NCBI RefSeq assembly: GCF_020010925.1 | Contig: NZ_JAGJBZ010000001.1 | Span: forward strand, 2,480,001 to 2,544,000 | DNA length: 64,000 nt | Reading direction: 5' to 3' | From: Streptomyces griseiscabiei | GTDB taxonomy: Bacteria > Actinomycetota > Actinomycetes > Streptomycetales > Streptomycetaceae | Part shown: positions 16,909-24,879 of the stretch, piece by piece | Numbering within the stretch: the stretch's first letter is position 1 | Layout of the letters: every line of letters starts with the position of its first letter | Made by a program: the position numbers and the translations under genes | Notes under the pieces: model-generated | Seen by the model: the letters and a program-made list of their open reading frames with translations, nothing else | The model's database searches: none | What the model was told of the DNA's origin: nothing

Positions 16909-18489
16909 ATGACCGAAGTGCTCCTCCTTCTGGTGGCGGTGCTGCTCTCGCTGATCTGTGGTGCCTTCGTCGCCGCCGAGTTCTCCCTGACCACGGTCGA
17001 CCGGGGCCGGCTGGAGCGGGCCGTGGAGCGCGGCGAGCGGGGCGCCGCCGGCGCCCTCAAGGCCGTACGGAACCTGACGTTCCAGCTCTCCGGCGCCCAG
17101 CTCGGCATCACCGTCACCAACCTGGTCGTCGGCATGCTCGCCGAGCCGTCCATCGCCAAGCTGATCGCGGGCCCGCTGGAGGCGGTCGGCGTCCCGGCGT
17201 CCGCGTCGAGTTCGGTGGCGCTGGTGATCGGTACGGCCCTGTCGACCGTCGTCCTGATGGTGGTCGGTGAGCTGGTGCCCAAGAACTGGGCGATCTCCGC
17301 GCCGCTGCCGGTGGCGAAGAAGGTGGCGAACCCGCAGCGCTGGTTCAGCGCCGCGTTCCGGCCGTTCATCACCCATCTCAACAACACCGCCAACCGTCTC
17401 GTACGCCTCCTCGGCATCGAACCCGCCGAGGAGCTGGCGTCCGCGCGCGGCCCCCAGGAGCTGGCGGCCCTCGCCCGGCACTCCGCCAAGGAGGGCGCCC
17501 TGGAGGCGGACACCGCCGAGCTGTTCGTGCGCACCCTGAACCTGGCGGACCTGACCGCGGAGAACGTGATGACCCCGCGCGTCCAGGTCATCGCCCTCGA
17601 CGCCCAGGCGACCTGCGAGGACGTGGCGAACGCGACCCGGGCCACCGGCCTGTCCCGCTTCCCCGTCTACCGGGGCAACCTCGACTCCGTCGTCGGCACC
17701 GTGCACATCAAGGACGTCCTGGCCGTGCCCGCCGAGCGCCGGCTGCGCACCTCCGTCGCCGAACTGCTGCGCGAGCCGCTGCTCGTCCCCGAGTCCCTGA
17801 CCGTCGACCGTGTCCTCGACCGGCTCTCCGGCAAGCGCACCATGGCCGTCGTCATCGACGAGTACGGCGGGACCGCCGGTGTGGTGACGTTGGAGGACAT
17901 CGTCGAGGAGGTCGTCGGCGAGGTCCGCGACGAGCACGACCCGCACGAGACACCCGACCTCGCCCCCGTCGGCACCGACGAGGACGGCCGCGAGCTGTTC
18001 TCGGCCGACGGCTCGGCCCGCACCGACCAGCTGGCCCGCGTCGGCCTGCGCGCGCCGGAGGGGCCGTACGAGACGCTCGCGGGGCTCGTCGCCACCGAGC
18101 TGGGCCGGATTCCGGCCGTCGGTGACACCGTCGAGGTCGTCGGCTGGCGCATGGACGTGGTGGACGCCGCCGGACGCCGGGCCGCCCGTGTGCTGCTGCA
18201 CGCGCCGGTCGCGTCCGACGAGGAGGACGAGGAGAGCGAGAGGGACGACCGGCGCGTGAGGCGCGAGAAGTCCGGCGGACCGGGGAAAACCGGTGAACCC
18301 GGGAAGTCCGGTGGACCCGAGAAGTCGGGTGGGCCCGGTGAATCCGGCGGACCCGCGAAGTCGGGTGGGCCCGGGAAGTCCGGCGGACCCGCGAAGTCCG
18401 GTGAGCCCTGGAAATCCGGTGAGCCCGGGAAGCACGTGGGGTCCGAGACGCGCCAGGGGTCCGAGAAGCATCAGGGGGAGACGCGATGA
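16909..18489 (+). CDS. CNNM/CorC-type membrane protein with CBS pair and repeat tail
   Basis: A 526-residue hemolysin-family (TlyC-like) protein. The DUF21 membrane domain holds about four helices in residues 1-190, with EFSLTTVDRGRLE and TNLVVGMLAEP. Two CBS domains follow (about 220-340, with VMTPRVQV and VIDEYGGTAGVVTLEDI), then a CorC_HlyC domain. Homologues act in Mg2+/Co2+ efflux or transport. Residues about 450-510 are a Lys/Gly/Pro/Ser repeat unlike the family core. The stop overlaps the next, paralogous gene by 4 bp (ATGA). Confidence 0.9.
   Translation: MTEVLLLLVAVLLSLICGAFVAAEFSLTTVDRGRLERAVERGERGAAGALKAVRNLTFQLSGAQLGITVTNLVVGMLAEPSIAKLIAGPLEAVGVPASASSSVALVIGTALSTVVLMVVGELVPKNWAISAPLPVAKKVANPQRWFSAAFRPFITHLNNTANRLVRLLGIEPAEELASARGPQELAALARHSAKEGALEADTAELFVRTLNLADLTAENVMTPRVQVIALDAQATCEDVANATRATGLSRFPVYRGNLDSVVGTVHIKDVLAVPAERRLRTSVAELLREPLLVPESLTVDRVLDRLSGKRTMAVVIDEYGGTAGVVTLEDIVEEVVGEVRDEHDPHETPDLAPVGTDEDGRELFSADGSARTDQLARVGLRAPEGPYETLAGLVATELGRIPAVGDTVEVVGWRMDVVDAAGRRAARVLLHAPVASDEEDEESERDDRRVRREKSGGPGKTGEPGKSGGPEKSGGPGESGGPAKSGGPGKSGGPAKSGEPWKSGEPGKHVGSETRQGSEKHQGETR
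18265..18438 (+). repeat. Degenerate Gly-Pro-Lys-Ser coding repeat
   Basis: About ten in-frame units related to AAGTCCGGCGGACCC, 15 to 18 bp each, encode variants of KSGGP. They form the disordered tail of the first CNNM protein. Confidence 0.8.
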
Positions 18490-19502
18490 CCGCCGTCCAG
18501 CTGCTGATCGGTTTCGCGACACTGGTCGTCAACGCCTTCTTCGTGGGCGCCGAGTTCGCCCTGATCTCGGTGCGCCGCAGCCAGATCGAGCCGTACGCCG
18601 AACAGGGCGACCGGCGGGCCCGCAGCGTGCTGTGGGGTCTGCAGCACGTGTCCGCGCTGATGGCCGCCGCCCAGCTCGGCATCACGCTGTGCACCCTGGT
18701 CCTCGGTGTGGTCGCGGAGCCCGCGATCGAACATCTGCTGGAGCCGGTGTTCCACGCGGTGGGCGTGCCGGAGGGCGCGGGCCACGTGATCTCCTTCGTG
18801 ATCGCCCTGACCCTCGCGACCTACCTCCACATGCTGCTCGGTGAGATGGTGCCGAAGAACATCGCCCTCGCGGAGCCGGTGCGCAGCGCGCTGCTGCTCG
18901 GCCCGCCGCTGGTGACGCTGTCGCGCGGGCTGCGCCCGGTGATCTTCACGATCAACGCCTTCGCCAACACCCTGCTGAGGCTGATGCGCATCGAGACGAA
19001 GGACGAGGTCGCGGCGACCTTCTCGGACACCGAACTCGCCCGTCTCGTGGCCGACTCCAGCGAGGCCGGGCTCATCGACGACCGTGCGCAGGAGCGGCTG
19101 CGCGACGCGCTGGAACTGGGCCGCCGCCCCGTGCGCGACGTGGTGCTCCCGCTGGAGCGGGTCGTGTACGCGGGCATGGGGGTGACCCCGGAGGAGCTGG
19201 AGCGGCTGTCGGCCGAGTCCGGGTTCTCCCGCTTCCCCGTGGTCGACGAGGGGCGCCGGATCGTGGGCTATCTCCATGTGAAGGACGCGCTCGACGCGGC
19301 CCCGCGCGATGTGCCGTTCTCCGTCCGCGACATGCGGTCCATCGCCCGGGTGCGGGAGACCACACCGCTGGACGACGTGCTCACCGCGATGCGCCGCAGC
19401 CGGACGCACCTGGCGGCCGTGCTGGGCGAGGACGGGCGGCTCGCGGGCATCGTGACCATGGAGGACGTGCTGCGGGAGCTGCTGGGCCAGCCCAGCGTGT
19501 GA
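18486..19502 (+). CDS. Second CNNM/CorC-type membrane protein
   Basis: A 338-residue paralogue of the preceding protein. A DUF21 membrane domain (residues 1-185; EFALISVRRSQIE, MLLGEMVPKNIAL) is followed by a CBS pair (about 205-335; FPVVDEGRRIVGYLHVKDAL and a final VTMEDVLRELLG). The CorC_HlyC domain and repeat tail are absent, so it is the shorter partner. It starts at ATG 18486 inside the stop of the upstream gene, implying translational coupling and perhaps a heteromeric ion transporter. Confidence 0.9.
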   Translation: MTAVQLLIGFATLVVNAFFVGAEFALISVRRSQIEPYAEQGDRRARSVLWGLQHVSALMAAAQLGITLCTLVLGVVAEPAIEHLLEPVFHAVGVPEGAGHVISFVIALTLATYLHMLLGEMVPKNIALAEPVRSALLLGPPLVTLSRGLRPVIFTINAFANTLLRLMRIETKDEVAATFSDTELARLVADSSEAGLIDDRAQERLRDALELGRRPVRDVVLPLERVVYAGMGVTPEELERLSAESGFSRFPVVDEGRRIVGYLHVKDALDAAPRDVPFSVRDMRSIARVRETTPLDDVLTAMRRSRTHLAAVLGEDGRLAGIVTMEDVLRELLGQPSV

Positions 19503-19579
19503 GGTCCGCGGGACCGCACGGGGTGAGGGAGGAGCCGACCGACCGCCGGGTATGTGAACGCGTTAGCATCGTGGACGCG

Positions 19580-20362
19580 ATGCAGACGAACCCCACCTAC
19601 ACCAGCCTTGTCACGGTCGGCGACTCCTTCACCGAGGGCATGTCCGACCTCCTTCCCGACGGCTCCTACCGGGGCTGGGCGGACCTCCTCGCCGGCCGCA
19701 TGGCCGCGCGGGCGCCCGGCTTCCGGTACGCCAACCTCGCGGTGCGCGGAAAACTGATCGGACAGATCGTCGCCGAGCAGGTGGACGTCGCGGCCTCGAT
19801 GGAGGCGGACGTGATCACTCTGGTCGGCGGCCTGAACGACACTCTGCGCCCGAAGTGCGACATGGGCCGGGTGCGCGGACTGCTGGAGGAGGCCGTGGAA
19901 CGCCTCGCCCCCTCCTGCAAGCAGCTCGTCCTGATGCGCAGCCCCGGCCGTCAGGGTCCGGTCCTGGAGCGGTTCCGGCCGCGCATGGAGGAGCTGTTCG
20001 TCTGCGTCGACGAGCTGGCCGCCCGGCACGGCGCCCTCGTCGTCGACCTGTACGGCGCTCCTTCGCTGGCCGACCCCCGGATGTGGGACGTGGACCGGCT
20101 GCACCTGACCGCCGAGGGCCACCGCCGGGTCGCCGAGGCGGTCTGGCAGACCCTCGGCCACGAGGCTCAGGACCCGGAGTGGCGGACGCCGATGCCCGCC
20201 ACACCGCCGCCCGGCTGGAGCGCCCGCCAGATCGCCCACGCCCGGTTCGCCCGCCAGTATCTGCTGCCCTGGATAGGCCGCCGCCTGACCGGCCGCTCCT
20301 CGGGCGACGGCAAGCCGGCCAAGCGGCCCGAGTTGCTGCCGTACGAGGGCCCGCTAGCGTAG
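19580..20362 (+). CDS. SGNH/GDSL hydrolase
   Basis: A 260-residue intracellular GDSL-type esterase. Block I is VTVGDSFTEGM (Ser about residue 15), block II is the glycine of NLAVRGK, block III is VGGLNDTL (Asn about 82) and block V is DVDRLHLTAEGH, supplying Asp and His. No signal peptide is visible. ATG 19580 is chosen; GTG 19571 is an in-frame alternative, and TAGCAT (19564-19569) could be a -10 giving a near-leaderless message. The substrate is unknown. Confidence 0.85.
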   Translation: MQTNPTYTSLVTVGDSFTEGMSDLLPDGSYRGWADLLAGRMAARAPGFRYANLAVRGKLIGQIVAEQVDVAASMEADVITLVGGLNDTLRPKCDMGRVRGLLEEAVERLAPSCKQLVLMRSPGRQGPVLERFRPRMEELFVCVDELAARHGALVVDLYGAPSLADPRMWDVDRLHLTAEGHRRVAEAVWQTLGHEAQDPEWRTPMPATPPPGWSARQIAHARFARQYLLPWIGRRLTGRSSGDGKPAKRPELLPYEGPLA

Positions 20363-20363
20363 G

Positions 20364-20428
20364 GAGCCGTCCGGCGTGGGAGCCGCCTGGCGTGAGAGCC
20401 GTCCAGGCGTGAGACCCGCCTGACGTGA
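20364..20428 (+). repeat. Four tandem 16-17 bp repeats
   Basis: Units begin at 20364, 20380, 20396 and 20413 and follow GAGCCGYCYGGCGTGA with small changes. They fill the gap between the SGNH hydrolase stop and the DUF4326 start. No coding sense is seen. They could be slippage-generated or protein-binding repeats. Confidence 0.75.
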
Positions 20429-20453
20429 GGGGCCGCCGCACCGGGAGGCACAC

Positions 20454-20804
20454 GTGTCCACGACAGTGATCAACCTCAAGGGCCGCATCCGCGACTTCGG
20501 CCCCCGGCTGGAGTTCGCGCCCGGCGACCTGGTGTACATCGGCCGCCGCTGGACCATGGGCCACTGGGACCTGCCGCGGCATCCGCTCTTCAACCCGTTC
20601 CAGTACGACACCGAGAAGAAGAAGCGGGACGGCACGCGGGCCGAGGTGATGGCGAAGTACCGCGAGTACCTGCTCGCCGACCCCGAGCTGCTGGCCCTCG
20701 TCCCGACCCTGCGCGGCAGGACGCTCGCCTGCTGGTGCGCGCCCGAGCTGTGCCACGGGGACATCCTGGCGGAGCTGGCCGACGCGCCGGACGCTTCTTC
20801 GTAG
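20454..20804 (+). CDS. DUF4326 protein
   Basis: A 116-residue protein with the DUF4326 pattern: VYIGRRWTMGHWDLPRHPLFNPF near residues 23-45, KYREYLL in the middle, and a C-terminal CWCAPELCHGDILAELA motif (about 92-108). The clustered Cys and His may bind metal. The start is GTG 20454, with GGGAGGC upstream, just after the tandem repeats. The function of the family is unknown; phage and bacterial copies exist. purB begins 60 bp downstream. Confidence 0.85.
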   Translation: MSTTVINLKGRIRDFGPRLEFAPGDLVYIGRRWTMGHWDLPRHPLFNPFQYDTEKKKRDGTRAEVMAKYREYLLADPELLALVPTLRGRTLACWCAPELCHGDILAELADAPDASS

Positions 20805-20849
20805 GTTCCTCCGAAGGGACCCTCGGCGCTCACCTGCACGAATCGCCAG

Positions 20850-20855
20850 TAGAAT
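20850..20855 (+). promoter_or_regulatory. purB -10 element, near-leaderless start
   Basis: TAGAAT ends 8 bp before the GTG start of purB, which would place the transcription start about 2 nt upstream of it or at it. No ribosome site precedes the GTG. No clear -35 is seen. Confidence 0.5.
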
Positions 20856-20863
20856 CCGTCCAC

Positions 20864-22306
20864 GTGACTTCTGCGCCAGCCAAGCCCCGCATCCCGAACG
20901 TCCTCGCCGGACGCTACGCCTCCACCGAGCTCGCCACGCTCTGGTCGCCCGAGCAGAAGGTGAGGCTGGAGCGGCAGCTCTGGCTGGCCGTGCTGCGGGC
21001 CCAGAAGGATCTCGGCATCGAGGTGCCGGACGAGGCGCTCGCCGACTACGAGCGGGTCCTCGACACCGTCGACCTGGCCTCGATCGCCGAGCGCGAGAAG
21101 GTCACGCGGCACGACGTGAAGGCGCGGATCGAGGAGTTCAACGACCTCGCCGGGCACGAGCACGTGCACAAGGGCATGACCTCCCGCGACCTCACCGAGA
21201 ACGTCGAGCAGCTGCAGATCCGGCTCTCCCTGGAGCTGGTCCGCGACCGTACGGTGTCCGTGCTGGCGCGGCTCGGCAAGCTGGCCGGCGAGTACGGCGA
21301 GCTGGTCATGGCGGGCCGCTCGCACAACGTGGCGGCGCAGGCCACCACCCTCGGCAAGCGGTTCGCGACCGGCGCCGACGAGCTCCTCGTGGCGTACGGC
21401 CGGGTCGAGGAGCTACTCGGCCGGTACCCGCTGCGCGGGATCAAGGGCCCGGTGGGCACGGCCCAGGACATGCTGGACCTGCTGGGCGGGGACGCCGGCA
21501 AGCTGGCGGAGCTGGAGGACCGGATCGCCGGGCACCTCGGCTTCGCGCAGGCGTTCACCTCCGTCGGCCAGGTCTACCCGCGCTCGCTGGACTACGACGT
21601 GGTGACCGCGCTGGTGCAGCTGGCGGCGGCCCCGTCCTCGCTGGCCAAGACGATCCGGCTGATGGCCGGGCACGAGCTGGTGACCGAGGGCTTCAAGCCG
21701 GGGCAGGTCGGCTCCTCCGCCATGCCGCACAAGATGAACACGCGGTCGTGCGAGCGGGTCAACGGCCTCATGGTCATCCTGCGCGGGTACGCGTCCATGA
21801 CCGGCGAGCTGGCCGGCGACCAGTGGAACGAGGGCGACGTGTCCTGCTCGGTGGTGCGCCGGGTCGCGCTGCCGGACGCCTTCTTCGCACTGGACGGGCT
21901 GCTGGAGACCTTCCTGACCGTGCTCGACGAGTTCGGGGCGTTCCCGGCGGTGGTCGCGCGTGAGCTGGACCGCTACCTGCCCTTCCTGGCCACGACCAAG
22001 GTGCTGATGGGCGCCGTACGGGCGGGCGTCGGCCGTGAGGTGGCGCACGAGGCCATCAAGGAGAACGCCGTCGCCTCCGCCCTCGCCATGCGCGAGCAGG
22101 GCGCCGAGCGCAACGAGCTGCTCGACAAGCTCGCCGCCGACGACCGCATCCCGCTGGACCGCGGTCAGCTGGACGCCCTCATGGCCGACAAGCTCTCCTT
22201 CACGGGCGCCGCCGCCGACCAGGTCGCCGTGGTCGTCGCCCGGATCGAGGAGATCGTGAAGCAGCGCCCGGAGGCCGCCGGCTACACGCCGGGAGCGATC
22301 CTCTGA
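20864..22306 (+). CDS. purB: Adenylosuccinate lyase
   Basis: A 480-residue fumarase/aspartase-superfamily enzyme that cleaves SAICAR and adenylosuccinate in purine synthesis. The superfamily signature GSSAMPHKMNTR (about residues 282-293) and the conserved TSRDLTENVEQLQ (about 105-117) are present. It starts at GTG 20864 (protein VTSAPAKPRIPN); the longer open frame upstream overlaps DUF4326. Length is normal for the long actinobacterial type. Mug follows directly. The assignment is secure. Confidence 0.96.
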   Translation: MTSAPAKPRIPNVLAGRYASTELATLWSPEQKVRLERQLWLAVLRAQKDLGIEVPDEALADYERVLDTVDLASIAEREKVTRHDVKARIEEFNDLAGHEHVHKGMTSRDLTENVEQLQIRLSLELVRDRTVSVLARLGKLAGEYGELVMAGRSHNVAAQATTLGKRFATGADELLVAYGRVEELLGRYPLRGIKGPVGTAQDMLDLLGGDAGKLAELEDRIAGHLGFAQAFTSVGQVYPRSLDYDVVTALVQLAAAPSSLAKTIRLMAGHELVTEGFKPGQVGSSAMPHKMNTRSCERVNGLMVILRGYASMTGELAGDQWNEGDVSCSVVRRVALPDAFFALDGLLETFLTVLDEFGAFPAVVARELDRYLPFLATTKVLMGAVRAGVGREVAHEAIKENAVASALAMREQGAERNELLDKLAADDRIPLDRGQLDALMADKLSFTGAAADQVAVVVARIEEIVKQRPEAAGYTPGAIL

Positions 22307-22347
22307 CCCGCTGGACCCGGGCCGAACTGGAGGCCGCCCGCGACCGG

Positions 22348-22848
22348 TTGGTGCCGGACGTGACCGCGGACGGCCTCCGGGTCCTGTTCTGCGGCATCAA
22401 CCCGGGGCTGATGACGGCCGTCTCCGGCCACCACTTCGCCCGCCCCGGCAACCGCTTCTGGCCCGTCCTGCATCTGTCCGGGTTCACGCCCCGGCTCCTG
22501 AAGCCGTCCGAGCAGGGCGAGCTGCCGTCGTACGGGCTCGGCATCACCAATGTCGTGGCCCGTGCCACGGCACGCGCCGACGAGCTGACGGCGGAGGAGT
22601 ACGTCGAGGGCGGGCGTCTGGTGACCGCCAAGGTCGAGCGGCTCCGGCCGCGCTGGCTCGCGGTGGTGGGCGTGACCGCGTACCGGTCGGCCTTCGGCGA
22701 CCGCAAGGCCGCGATCGGACCGCAGGAGCGGACGATCGGGGACGCGCGTGTCTGGGTGCTGCCCAACCCGAGCGGGCTCAACGCGCACTGGACGGCGGCG
22801 ACGATGGCGCAGGAGTTCGGGCGGCTGCGGGTGGCGGCGGCGGGCTGA
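22348..22848 (+). CDS. mug: G/T(U)-mismatch DNA glycosylase
   Basis: A 166-residue uracil/thymine-DNA glycosylase of the MUG family. Motif 1 is VLFCGINPG (residues 12-20, with catalytic Asn18) and motif 2 is LPNPSGLNAHW (about 139-149). The N-terminus matches E. coli Mug well from GTG 22348. Upstream in-frame TTG 22345, or CTG 22303 overlapping the purB stop, are possible alternatives, since CTGGAGG lies at 22327. It repairs G:U and G:T pairs from deamination. It lies 41 bp after purB and may be cotranscribed with it. Confidence 0.92.
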   Translation: MVPDVTADGLRVLFCGINPGLMTAVSGHHFARPGNRFWPVLHLSGFTPRLLKPSEQGELPSYGLGITNVVARATARADELTAEEYVEGGRLVTAKVERLRPRWLAVVGVTAYRSAFGDRKAAIGPQERTIGDARVWVLPNPSGLNAHWTAATMAQEFGRLRVAAAG

Positions 22849-22877
22849 CCGCTCCGGCTCCCATGGGTTCGGCCGGG

Positions 22878-23321
22878 TCAGGGCGGGTCGATCTCCGTTA
22901 TCAGCGCGATCAGTTGGAACGGCAGCTCCTTGTCCCACTGGGAGACACCGAGCGCGACCCAGCGGCCGTGGCCGTCGGCCCGCCACAGATGGACGTCGGG
23001 GACATGGGAGCTGAGCGGTCCCCAGGGCTCGGGGATGTCCTCGCCGTCCGTGGAGCGGTCGAGGACGCTCCAGAGGCTGAACACGTCGGGGACGCCCCAG
23101 CGCGCGGCGAGCCGCTCCGACAGGGCGTCCCGGTCCGCCTCGTACTGCTCCTCGGTCTCCTCACGCCGCGTCCCGTCGTCCTCCCAGAAGCCGGCGCTCG
23201 TCTCTAACTCGGCGAGGTGCCAGCCGGGTCCGGCCGTGCCGACGTCCGAGCGGCCGGGCTCCGCCGGGAAGTCGTCGGAGCACAGCCGCTCGATGACGGC
23301 GAGGTGCTGCGTGATGCTCAT
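22878..23321 (-). CDS. Unknown acidic protein with a TTA codon
   Basis: A 147-residue acidic protein rich in Trp and Asp/Glu. Visible segments are GWHLAELETSAGFWEDD, EEQYEADRDALSERLAARWG and a Trp-rich end (VHLWRADGHGRWVALGVSQWD). I do not recognise the family; it has the look of small cytosolic streptomycete proteins, perhaps immunity-like. ATG 23321 follows a -10-like TTTACT by seven bases and has no ribosome site. Codon 39 is TTA (23205-23207), one of only two TTA codons I found in the window. It is convergent with mug, with a 29-bp gap. Confidence 0.75.
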   Translation of the reverse strand: MSITQHLAVIERLCSDDFPAEPGRSDVGTAGPGWHLAELETSAGFWEDDGTRREETEEQYEADRDALSERLAARWGVPDVFSLWSVLDRSTDGEDIPEPWGPLSSHVPDVHLWRADGHGRWVALGVSQWDKELPFQLIALITEIDPP

Positions 23322-23352
23322 ACGGTCCAGTAAAGCGGGCACCACTGACAAT

Positions 23353-23412
23353 TGGCACGGCGTCAAGGGGGCGGGCATTCGCCTGGCACGGCGTCAGGGG
23401 GGCGGGCGTTCG
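23353..23412. repeat. Two 29-bp direct repeats
   Basis: Copies at 23353-23381 and 23384-23412, beginning TGGCACGGCGTCA, differ at two positions. They lie in the 298-bp divergent space between the TTA gene and the ROK regulator (23322-23619). The rest of that space is GC-rich and shows no gene. Confidence 0.75.
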
Positions 23413-23619
23413 ACCGGCGGGCGGGGCGACGGCGGGCTGCACCGGGCGCCGGGCCCGCGGCTCCGGCTCCCGCCCGTGCCTCCCCCGCGACTACCCCGTG
23501 CCGGCTCCGCCCGACCTCACCCGTCGGGGATTGCGCAGGTCGGGGCTGCGGGCACTCGCCGGGGTGCGTCGTGGCGAGTACGATCCGGCAGACACGGGAG
23601 CGAGCTGGGAGGACGGACG

Positions 23620-24777
23620 TTGGGGCGACTGACCGGCGGGGATCCTTCTCTGCTCCGAAGAATCAACTCGGCCGTGGTGCTGCACGCCCTGCGGGCCACG
23701 GACCACGCGACCCTCACCGAGATCACCAGGGTCACCGGGCTGTCCCGGCCCACGGTGGAGGGCGTCGTGGAGGGGCTGGTCGAGGCCGGGCTGGTGGTCG
23801 AGCGGGCCGCCGACGAGGGCGCCGCCCGACGGCAGGGGCGCCCGGCACGGCACTACCGGTTCCGGGCCGAGGCGGGCCATCTGCTGGGCCTGGACGTGGG
23901 CTCGCACCAGGTGACCGCGCTGCTCGCGGACCTCGACGGGCGGGTGCTCGGCTCGCTGTCCAAGGACGTCTCCGAGTCCGCGTCCGCCGACGACCGGCTG
24001 GAGCGGCTGCGCTCGACCGTGGCCGAGCTGCTCCGCAAGGCCGGGGTCTCGCGTGGTTCGCTGCGCGCGGTGGGCGTGGGCAGTCCGGGGGTCATCGAGG
24101 CGGACGGTGCCGTACGCCTGTGCGCGGCCCTGCCGGAGTGGACGGGCCTGAACCTCGGCGAGCGGCTGAGCCGTTCCTTCAAGTGTCCCGTCCTGGTCGA
24201 GAACGACGCCAACGCGGCGGCCGTGGCAGAGCACTGGAAGGGTGCCGCCGCCGAGTCGGACGATGTGGTGTTCGTGCTGGCGGGGCTGAGCCCGGGCGCG
24301 GGTTCGCTGATCGGCGGGCGGCTGCACCGGGGGTACGGCGGCGCGGCCGGCGAGATCGGCGCGCTGCATCTGCTGGGCCGCGAGGCCACCCCGGAGGCGC
24401 TGCTGTCGACCACGGGCGAGCCGCTGCATCCGCTGGACGAGCAGGCGGTCGCCGAGGTCTTCCAGCACGCGCGCGAGGGCGACGTACGGGCCCGGGAGGC
24501 CGTCGACCGCTTCATACAGCGTCTCGTGCACGACGTGACGGCCCTCGTCCTCGCCCTCGACCCGGAACTCGTGGTCGTCGGCGGCTGGGCGACCGGTATC
24601 GACGACGTCCTCGACCCCCTCCGCCACGAGCTGGCCCGCTACTGTCTGCGCCCGCCCCGCGTCGCCCTCTCCCGGCTGGGCGAGGCGGCCGTCGCCATGG
24701 GCGCGCTCCGGCTGGCCCTGGACCATGTCGAGGAGCAGCTCTTCGCGGTGGAGGGCACGGTCACGGCACGCCGCTGA
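23620..24777 (+). CDS. ROK-family transcriptional regulator
   Basis: A 385-residue protein. An N-terminal winged helix-turn-helix (about residues 8-65; TLTEITRVTGLSRPTVEGVV) is followed by a ROK sugar-kinase-like domain, with LGLDVGSHQVTALLADLDG near 88-106, GVGSPGVIEADG and VENDANAAAVAEHW. The usual zinc motif CxCGxxGC is missing, where the sequence runs LLGREATPEALLSTTGEP, so this is likely a sugar-sensing regulator without kinase activity. TTG 23620 is preceded by TGGGAGGA. A strong hairpin follows its stop. Targets are unknown. Confidence 0.9.
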   Translation: MGRLTGGDPSLLRRINSAVVLHALRATDHATLTEITRVTGLSRPTVEGVVEGLVEAGLVVERAADEGAARRQGRPARHYRFRAEAGHLLGLDVGSHQVTALLADLDGRVLGSLSKDVSESASADDRLERLRSTVAELLRKAGVSRGSLRAVGVGSPGVIEADGAVRLCAALPEWTGLNLGERLSRSFKCPVLVENDANAAAVAEHWKGAAAESDDVVFVLAGLSPGAGSLIGGRLHRGYGGAAGEIGALHLLGREATPEALLSTTGEPLHPLDEQAVAEVFQHAREGDVRAREAVDRFIQRLVHDVTALVLALDPELVVVGGWATGIDDVLDPLRHELARYCLRPPRVALSRLGEAAVAMGALRLALDHVEEQLFAVEGTVTARR

Positions 24778-24792
24778 CGCACCGCACCACCG

Positions 24793-24824
24793 CGAGCCCG
24801 CCGCGCGGGGGCGCGGCGGGCTCG
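24793..24824. terminator. Bidirectional terminator between ROK and GntR genes
   Basis: Perfect 13-bp arms CGAGCCCGCCGCG and CGCGGCGGGCTCG with a 6-nt loop lie 15 bp after the ROK stop, between convergent genes. Confidence 0.8.
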
Positions 24825-24879
24825 GGTGCGGCTCTCATACGGGTGCGGCTCGCGCGCGTGGGGCACGCCTGCCGTGTCG

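Noticed and set aside
20364..20428. Possible CRISPR array
   Set aside because: Units are contiguous with no spacers and no cas genes are nearby.
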